DNA of 64,000 nucleotides from Spirogloea muscicola (Eukaryota; Streptophyta; Zygnematophyceae; Spirogloeales; Spirogloeaceae): the NCBI GenBank assembly GCA_009602725.1, contig WELB01000025.1, positions 477,530 to 541,529 of the forward strand, written 5' to 3'. The position numbers were made by a program, and so were the translations under genes. Shown one piece after another: positions 56,301 to 64,000 of the stretch; the stretch's first letter is position 1; every line of letters starts with the position of its first letter. Below the pieces are notes generated by a model that did not search any database, was not told where the DNA came from, and worked only from the letters and a program-made list of their open reading frames with translations.

Positions 56301-57044
56301 AGAGACGGAGAGGCTTGGCTGGAGCCAGCTGTTACTGAGGTGCAGGAGGCAGCAGCACCGCCTCAAGTGCTCAAGGAAGACCAGGTGGCTAATCCAGCAC
56401 ACGCGGTTTTGGTTGCTAGTCTGTCACAGGATGCAGACTTGCAGAACTTGCACGAGCCTCATATGCACGAATCCATCCTATATGAAGAGGCCGTCGAGCT
56501 CTTTGGCAGTCCAGCATTCCCGGCGCAAAAGGTGGAGGGTCCCCTGCTGCCTGTTGCTGACGAGGGTGCTGTAGAGGTGGAGGAAAGTAAGAGCGGAAGG
56601 GCGCTGCCAGAGAAAGAGCTTTCGGAAACTGCAGCAGACTACTTGGGTGTCGAGGACAAGGTGGCCGAGGACAGTGGTGAGCAAGTACTTAAAATCAAGG
56701 AGGAGGGCCCAACTGAGGACCTGGCGCTGCCCCAGCCGCAGATTTTGCTTGTGCACGTTGGTGAGGTGCCCATTCCTGAGGAGCAGAAGGCTGAGGTGTT
56801 TCATGCGCATGTTGCTGAAATGCGCGAGGCTAAGGAGGAGAGACTGGGAGCAGACGTGGAACGAGAACAGTCTCAGCATCAGGAAGACGGAGCAGCGGGT
56901 TCCACTCTGCAGGTGTCTGACTCAGAGATCGCAGAAATCCAGAGCCATGACACCGCATACATTCCTGTTGGCAACAACGAGCACAAGGATGCGGTCGACC
57001 GACTCAAGCTCCCCAGTTCAATCGCTGGAGTGGTTGAGTCATAG
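52806..57044 (+). CDS. CRIB-domain Rho GTPase-activating protein (RopGAP type) with long acidic tail
   Basis: Stimulates GTP hydrolysis by plant-type Rho (ROP) GTPases. Exons: 52806-52887 (provisional), about 53109-53321, about 53440-53567, 53735-53854, 53995-54225, 54587-55300, 55566-57044. The CRIB region reads 'VGWPTNVKHVAHVTFDRFKG' and 'SVFGVHPESMQC'. The GAP domain reads 'MVPTILMLLQARLYNQGGL', 'EGIFRITAGIDHEEQVRAQL' (arginine finger in GIFRI), 'VVPNNVEVHALAGLIK', 'AWFRELPEGVLDKLSPEQV', 'ALLDWTINLMTDVVEHEKQ', 'NKMNARNIAMVFAPNMT' and 'DDPLTALMHAVQVMNFLKTL'. Phases agree from the GAP exons on. After the GAP domain come about 700 residues rich in Glu, Ala and Val with no known domain, much longer than the tail of typical RopGAPs. 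The N-terminal junction is uncertain; ATG 53,091 is an alternative start. Confidence 0.92.
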
Positions 57045-57402
57045 CATGCCAGGGCGCAGGCTTGCAGTAGAGATCCTCATGCTGTGCCTTCCCCTGTCAC
57101 AGAGTCGCCCCTCGAACGCCCAGTCTAGGGGTTCCCTTGTTGCTGCGCCCCTTGATGTTGTGCCTGCGCCGCACTTGCTGTTGATAACAATGTTCTTAGG
57201 GGAAAGACTGCGCTCACCTCAAAAGACAGGCTGCTGTGACTTCAAGTGTACTGTCATAACTTGCCCTCGCTAAGTCCTATGACCTATGGCATGGGAGTTT
57301 GCCCACATTTTGAGATTCCCGGTGGGGCAAGCTCTTCATGGGTTCCACCCATGAAATTGCTCACACTGAGGCATGGTATTCGGCTGGCCAACCTGGCTGA
57401 GC
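57045..57402. other. Convergent 3' flanks of RopGAP and Cu-ATPase
   Basis: 358 bp between the two stop codons. Both 3' UTRs must fit or overlap here. Confidence 0.6.
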
Positions 57403-60400
57403 TTAGCCAGGCTGGCCTGCTGGAGGCACTTGCTTTCTGCCAAAATTGCTATGATGACCATGATGGGCTCGGAGCAACAAAGAGTTGACCATCACACCTA
57501 AGGAGCTCACACCCATCAGTGCTGCTGCTATAGACGGGGTCAGCATAACATTGTGCGTTGGCAGAAGAGCTCCTGCAGCTATGGGAATCCCCACCTGTGC
57601 CCATCGCCCAAGCAATGAGTGCATCAGGGAAGCCAACTCTTCTGAAGTGTTGACATTTCTGGCGAGAGGTTGATGATGTTACACAAGCAGCAATTCCGAG
57701 TCTCCATGGTAGTTGGTTCTCCTGATAGTGACTCACCACATTGTACAGGAATGCCCATCCCAAATTTTGCTGTATCTTCCTGAATGTAGCTTTACTAAGA
57801 TCAATCACGTCCAGAACCTGGGTGAGCTTGTCACCCATCAGGACGATGGAGGCCACTTCAGAAGCCGCTCCAACACCACCAGCCATGGTTATGCCCACAT
57901 CAGCCTGTGCCAATGCTGCTGCATCATTGACCCCATCCCCCACCATGGCGACCTTCTTGTTCGACTTCTGCAACTTGTCTATATATTCTGCTTTACCATA
58001 TGGCCTAACGCCAGCATGCACCTGCACGAGAGGAAGAGCCCAGTCTGCCAAATGCATGACCAACAGAAAGGTGCCCAATCTCTTCTCAAAGCAATTTAAT
58101 GTCATATTTGCGTCTGACTCGTGAGAATGTAGGAGTACATGCCGATGCTAAAAGACGAGCATATTTGTAGCAGACTTCGTAGCAGACTGTCACATCGCGA
58201 GGCATGGATGCTTCATAATGCAAGAACTTGGAGTGGATCAGCATGCTGTACGGGCAAGGACACCACAGTTGGACAATACAGACAACACATGGTAATCAAG
58301 GTGGACCTTACCCTGTCGGCTGCAATCCCCACGCGCTTGGCCACAGCTGCAGCTGCAGCTTTCTTGTCACCAGAAAGCATGCTGGTGAACAGTCCCATGG
58401 ACTGCAACCCCTCAACAGTTGTGGCAGCCTCAGGTCGCAGTTCATCCATCATAGCCAATGCCCCCGCAATTCTACCGTCGACTGCAACGTAAACCACCGT
58501 CTGGCCTTGCTCAATGGCATCTTGAAGCAATGGTGGCTCACCGCTGGCTCCATACCTGCTATTGTGCAGCAGCAGCAGATGCATTGACATGACATGGGTA
58601 AGTCAATGCCTCATAGTCTAGCAACCCACGAAAGCCACACTTGACAAATTTCTTCCGCAAAAAAGGAATGCAGGAAGACAAATGTAGGCCTAGATTGCAT
58701 ATCAACTTCAAACAACGAGCACCTTTCTGAATGTTATACTATCAGAGGCAGCATGGACCTGCGGACCCAGTCCATATTGCCGACTGCCACGCAGTGCCCA
58801 TCAACAATAGCTGTGGCACCGCAGCCTGGCTCCTGTTTGAAGCTGCCATCTTCCACCTGCATAAATCAGGGCATGCTACTGCTTGAGGTCTACATGACAA
58901 GTTTGACATTGTGCCCTTTGTTAACCACATAAAGCCTGTCAAGCCGGCCTCCATGATTACGAAAATGGATTCTGATACAGAAGGGACAACCGCCCCTTGA
59001 GGACAAGCTCACAGTGAGAGAAGTGAGTGAAGAGAAGGAGACGTGCTTGTTGTCAAGCCTACAGCAGTCTCTGTGAAAGCTGTGAGTAGAAAGAGGAGGC
59101 GTGATCAAGGGAGTCTGGAAGCGAAGGCATTCAGCGGTTCTCTGTATACCTGCACGGCGCGGCAGCCAGCCTCTGCAGCAGCTCGGATGATGGCTGTAGC
59201 AACAGGGTGTGTTGTTGACCTTTCTACACCAGCCGCCAAAGCTAACAACTCTTGATCCTCCCAGGTGCTCTTCTGGGTTCTGCAACAATATCTCAATGCA
59301 TGCTTGCCCATGTCACCTCTGCACGCTAAGCCATTGAAAAGTCACTGAAGCTTCCAAAAGGCTTCACAAACACCTACATTCAATCAGGCCTTCTGTTGTA
59401 AGCGGGGCTTGCAGATTTCAGTCACACGCTACAGATGACCTTCATGTGATTTTCATGCTAATCCTACATTGTAAGAGGACAGAGGACAGTAGTGATAGTC
59501 TTGGAAGTAATTGTCTCGGATGCCAGTAAGCTATATGCATGCCACCTGGGAAGGATGTGTATACCTTGAACTTTCGCTGCCTGTGACAGCAACCTTGGTC
59601 ACCACAGGGTGACCAAAAGTCAGGGTGCCAGTCTTGTCGAATACCACAGTATCGATGTGTGACACCTTCTCCAAAACATCGCCTCCACGAATGAGAAGCC
59701 CTCGCCTGGCGCCAAGACCTGTCCCTACCTGGTAGAAAGGTGAACCAACAGTAAAAATGAGGCACAAATCATCGCCACATATGTCCAGCCAATTGTATCA
59801 CATATGTGCTACTCGACATAATATAGGTATGAGCCCTTGAGTGCAAGAGAATAACTGTGTGGACAGATAAACAGGCTCATGTTTCAGGTGTGCTTGGCTC
59901 ATAAGCAGTCGTGTAAAATAGTTACCAAGACAGCTGTAGGTGTTGCCAAGCCCAGTGCACAGGGACACGCAATAACCTGGACATGCAATGGCAATCCAGT
60001 GACAATACACGGCTTCAAGGATCTGCATGTGCCTTGTAAGCTCCTATTGCTTTGTCCAACGCGCAGACCCACATGTCTTACAGTACAATGATACTTTTCT
60101 TGGTAGGATTTCAGCTTAGATTAGCCAAGTTAACAAACAATGCCCAGGCTCACCAGCACATTGCAAGCAAGCTGAAGGCCAAGGAGGAGAGGCCCCCCAG
60201 ATGGAACAACTTGTGGCCAAAGCTTTGACCCCACAGTCGCCCAAAACGTGAATGTTGCTGCAGACAAACCCATGACTCCATAACAAAACTTGCCAGCGAT
60301 CTGCAGTATGTATCATAATAATGTCAAGATAACAGGTCAGAACCAAAAAGGAACCTGCCTTCATGGATGCTTGCTGGGGCAGCCAGCATGCTGAGTGTCC

Positions 60401-63400
60401 CCAAGCCATCTTCCACACAAAAGCCAGTACAACTCAGATTGGCGAATCTCCCAATAAGAGGCTAAGTACTAATCAAGTGCATCAAGGCATGTTGCTAATG
60501 TGAACTTCTGAGAACGTCGTTATTCAGCGTACTTGTGAGTGCCACGAATGAATCTTGGCTTACAGTGTGCCATTTCGGTCTTAGATTTACTTTGCAAGTC
60601 CCCAGAAAACAACACTTGACTTCACCTGGTCAGCAAAACGCTGTACAGGGGCAGCTCTTGTCTGAGCATCTTCCACCATTCTCACTATGTCTCCCAGCAC
60701 AGTGTCCCCTCCCGACTTCTTTGCCTCCACAGTCAGTGTGCCATTGTAATTCACAGTACCGGCTGTGACCTCCGACTACAATTCCAAGTGATGTCCAGTG
60801 CAAAGTACTGCATAAGCCCATGCCCAAGAGTCCAGGAAAATGCTGCATCATGCACGCCTCTGAGCAAGACATCTTGAGTACATGACACAGATACAGAAAT
60901 TTCAAAAGGATATGCAGAATGTCATCATGCACCCAACGTGCCTGCCCAACATGCATCCACTAACCACCCAAGATTGATGTCTGCTTTGCTCACCCCAGCC
61001 TCTTTGAGAACTGGCATAGGCTCCCCTGTGATGCTGGACTCATCAACAGTGCTTCGACCCGCTTGCACAGTACCATCAACAGGGAGTCTGTCCTGTATAA
61101 GCAAACGAGTGAGCATGTAAGGTAGATGAGATAGTAAAGATATGTATGACTGCATTCAGTAAAAGGAGGTAACCATATACTGCGCAGAGAGGTGACATAC
61201 TCCTGGAAGCACCACAACTCGATCGCCTTTAACCAGACTGTCTGTCGCCACCATAGATGTCGTTCTTCCATTAGAAGGCTCCCTTGACAACAGGCGAGCC
61301 TGGCTTGGCAGCAACGAGAGCAGCGAAGTCATATCGGAAGTCGCCTGCAGCTTCGCTCGCTCTTCTACGGCACGGCCCAATAGAACAAACGCCAGTAGCA
61401 TCACTGGCTCCTCAAAAAAGGATTGCCATCCCTGCCATCCCATACATGGCTCAGCTGTGAGAAGGCATGCAAAGCTCAAATTGGTATAAGCATAAGCATA
61501 AGGCAAACTCAAACACCACGTGAAAGCGGCGTGAGCACAAGAGTAATATCACTGATGCTGTGACTAACTTCTGCTTTTGAAATTGCTGGAGTTTGGACCA
61601 GGGTGCATCACCAGGACTTTGTGCGCCTTCCTGCTAGAGGACGCAAGCTCTTGCTTGGAGAGAAGCACCTCACCAACTTGGGGAGGAGGGCCGCTGCTGA
61701 GCTGACGCCAAAGGAGGACACGGCCCCGAGGCCAACCAGCGTGTTCATGTTGGGCGAGCCTTTCTGCAGGCTCGTCCAGCCGTCAGCCAGGAGCTTCCGT
61801 CCAGGCCCAACCAATGCCACCACAGAGAGGGCGGCATGGAACGGTGTCGTGTGAAGAAAGTGAAGCCAGGACGGAAAAAGCCGAGGAAAGTAGTGAGCAG
61901 CGTGGCCTGCCAGGCAAGCTGCAGCCAGGCCCCATGCCACTGCTAGCCTCCGTCCTTCACCCAGCAACAGACAATTGTACCCCATATTCATACAGAGGCT
62001 TGACCTACTGCGTGTGTGCAAAATCTCCTAAGTTCTTGAGATGAGTCTATTGAGATATCGAAAAGGGACTTTGGTGCATTTCCAGTCCCAGAAGTACTAG
62101 GGTCAGCTTCAAAGACTCGAATCAGGCTCAAGAGTGCCCAAAAAGTAATTGCACAAATTGCTGGAAATGCAGAGTCTAATGCCAACAGGAGAGCCCTCAT
62201 GTGGAGCTTGTACAGAAGCACGACTCACCGCTGTCTCTCAGGCGTTGCAAGCGTTCCTCCCTTTTGCGTTGTGCGCTCGGCATGAGCTGAGCTCCATCGC
62301 TTGCCTCTGAAGATAGATGGCATGTGTATACATCAACAAACCAATCACAAGAGGCGCGTTCTCCAAAAACGTAGAGAAGCATAAAATCACTGAAGGATGT
62401 CATCAGAGACATAAGTAGCTGAATACCTCTCACAGTAGACGTGTAGCCGCTCTCAGTCAGCCGCTCTGCAAGTACTCTGGCAATCGTGCTTTTCCTCGTG
62501 AGGCCACTTTCAGCGTCTATCTCATCTTCAGCAACTTCGACCAGGGCAGTCTCTGTCGTGAGGTTGACAGAGGCTGATTGCACATATCGCTGTATGCAAG
62601 ATCCACGTTTTTGTTAGCAGATGGTGCATAGTTGACCAGCCAAGCCATTGCAAGTCACAACACATCATCTTACAGTGCTTGCCTAAAAGTACCTACACGG
62701 TGTGAGGAGCAGAAGAGGAGCTCGTGTACTGCTTCAACATTGGAATAGCAACAGCAGCGAAAGAGATTGCCACGAGATGCAAAGCAAATGTGTCTATGAA
62801 GCTCATAATGGCAGGCCACATCTTGTGTCCTTATTTGCTAGCATCTCTTACTCAGTCCCAAGTTGACAGATTGACAGACCTCTTGTTCAAGGATGCGCTT
62901 TACGGAAGAGGCACAGCTGCCACAAGACATGCCCTGCAATGCACTGAGGGCAAATGTTGTGACCGGCTTGACCTGGGGTAGGAGATCTGTGTGTCACCAG
63001 TACCAAGGTGCTAGTTGAGTATCAGACAGATTGCCATGATGACCTAGCATACTTTGAGGCATGATGTGTATGTTGAGCTGGAGTTATGCAGCACTTGAGC
63101 ATTACCCCCACGTCCAGGACGATGGTGCCCTCTGATCTTGCAGTCGTGTACTCCTCCGCGTCCTTCACCACAGCCGCAGGTAGCCCTGGGGAGCTGTGGA
63201 AGCCGTCGCCCCCACCTCCGCCACCCCAGCCTCTCTCGCCGCCAGCGCCCCCAGGGCCGCCACCTCCGTAGGAGTAAAGGGCATTGCTTATGCTCGCTAC
63301 TGGCGGTCTGAAGCCTCCTCCCTGGCAGCGGCAGGCCACGACCATGGCTGCCTTCCACAAGATGGCAGCCCTAGCTCGCCCCCTCAGATCGCCCACTGCC

Positions 63401-63450
63401 GGCCGCATGAACGCCTGAGAGCATCGCCACGAAGCAGAGAGACGACTCAT
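57403..63450 (-). CDS. PAA1: Plastid-type copper(I)-transporting P1B-ATPase (PAA1/PAA2 class)
   Basis: Pumps Cu(I) across chloroplast membranes to supply plastocyanin and Cu/Zn-SOD. Sixteen exons with every phase consistent, 904 residues: 63450-63106, 62933-62880, 62589-62427, 62306-62229, 61954-61674, 61431-61201, 61092-60994, 60775-60626, 60300-60154, 59976-59926, 59728-59565, 59279-59150, 58856-58759, 58558-58312, 58021-57737, 57594-57403. N-terminus: Arg/Ala/Ser-rich transit-like sequence with a Gly-rich run. Metal-binding domain: 'TIVLDVG' + 'GMSCGSCASSVKRILEQE'. Then 'SVNLTTETALVEVAEDE', 'GSPNMNTLVGLGAVSSFG', 'FFEEPVMLLAFVLLGRAVEE', actuator 'DESSITGEPMPV', CPC motif 'VIACPCALGLATPTAVL', phosphorylation motif 'VFDKTGTLTFG', 'STTHPVA' (HP locus), 'MVGDGVNDAAALAQADVG' and a last membrane pair ending 'GQPG'. 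PAA1 (envelope) or PAA2 (thylakoid) cannot be decided by eye. Confidence 0.95.
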
Positions 63451-63543
63451 TTTACCATGTAAGTTGAAGTCGTAACCATCAACCCTAAAGCATTAAACCT
63501 CAAATCCTAAGAGCAGCGGCACGAAGCAGAGAGACGACTCATT
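63428..63543. repeat. Direct repeat of the ATPase start region
   Basis: A 24-base sequence is present at 63,428-63,451 and again at 63,520-63,543, 92 bp apart. The first copy contains the ATPase start codon and next codons (minus strand). The second reads MSRLSAS-CRCS and then a stop, so it would give only an upstream short frame. Between them and beyond (63,480-63,595) are CCCTAAA/CCTAAAACC-like stretches. Confidence 0.8.
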
Positions 63544-63599
63544 CATTCCCATCGAAAACCGTAACCCCTAAAACCTTAGACCCTAGACCTGAAGCCTAA

Positions 63600-64000
63600 A
63601 ACTTTGCGACTTCTAGACCAGCTTTGGGAGCTTTTCCTTGTCAGGTAGGATAATGCGGGGCAGCAAGCCGTGACTCCGGCACAGTGTGCTGGTCAGCTAA
63701 CCACCGTCAAGCGGCGGGCAAGAGGCTGCCGGCTACAGTACAAGCACAAGGGCAGCAGAGGCTTCTCTCGCTTCGACGGGCCCAAAACCACTGTGCTGCT
63801 CCTTCACTCATTTAGGGCGGGCCCTCCAACTGAGCCAGCGTTTCAAATGATGTAGCGGTACTTGAAGCAGCTGCTGAAGCGAGCGAAGCTTGCTGGAAGC
63901 GCGACCGACCTGCGGGCTCGGCGGCAGCTGCGGCCGCCGCAGGCGGGCGGTCGAGCTCGGCCACGCCGTCGGGCTGGCGCCGAGGCCCGCCGCATCTCGC
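63600..64000. other. Right edge, no gene supported
   Basis: A 61-codon frame at 63,670-63,855 (plus) has no recognisable motif. The last 100 bp are GC-rich. Any gene here continues outside the window. Confidence 0.3.

Noticed and set aside
63480-63600. True telomere or chromosome end
   Set aside because: Only scattered CCCTAAA-like words, no array, and coding sequence on one side with non-telomeric DNA on the other.

Overview
The window is nuclear DNA from a member of the green lineage. Genes are intron-rich with GT-AG introns. Several families are plant or green-algal: a thylakoid-lumen PsbP-domain protein (PPD6 type), an HD2-type histone deacetylase, a plastid-type Cu(I) P-type ATPase (PAA1/PAA2 class), a CRIB-RhoGAP of the RopGAP type and an F-box/Sel1/MYND protein. 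The mix of RopGAP, HD2 and GYPP/His-Lys-rich proteins with short GC-rich first exons and long AT-richer introns suggests a charophyte or other early-branching green alga. That placement is inference; no species marker is visible.

Layout. 1-0.96 kb (+): 3' part of a STEAP-like haem reductase. 2-5.5 kb: repeats. 5.6-11.1 kb (+): RFC1, the large subunit of the clamp loader. 11.6-13.5 kb: repeats. 13.7-15.5 kb (+): an unresolved exon cluster. 16.1-17.6 kb (-): PPD6. 17.7-18.5 kb: repeats. 19.0-21.3 kb (-): otubain deubiquitinase. 21.9-23.9 kb: retroelement debris. 24.2-28.0 kb (+): HD2 with a C-terminal C2H2 finger. 29.1-30.1 kb (-): a UBE2C-type ubiquitin-conjugating enzyme. 31.2-34.9 kb (+): two tandem GYPP/His-Lys-rich proteins. 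35.8-38.1 kb (-): a C45/penicillin-acyltransferase-like Ntn hydrolase, head to head with an F-box protein gene at 38.2-41.4 kb (+). 43.7-45.3 kb: repeats and an assembly gap. 45.6-47.4 kb (+): F-box/Sel1/MYND protein. 49-52.4 kb: dense retroelement copies. 52.8-57.0 kb (+): RopGAP, convergent with the 16-exon copper ATPase at 57.4-63.5 kb (-).

The genes are ordinary housekeeping neighbours, not a pathway; three concern ubiquitin (otubain, UBE2C, F-box proteins) but this looks coincidental. Gene models were assembled by eye by joining conserved protein blocks at GT/AG sites with matching phase. For PPD6, the Cu-ATPase, the MYND protein, the GYPP pair and most of HD2 all phases agree.

The most unusual content is the repeat fraction. 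Many decayed copies of one retroelement ORF C-terminus end in the same short peptide. Several are followed by a 3' tail carrying a compact GC-rich stem-loop (GGGCTGG...CCAGCCC), and that stem-loop occurs dozens of further times on its own. I propose these are the 3' tail of a LINE-like element and short derivatives that share it.
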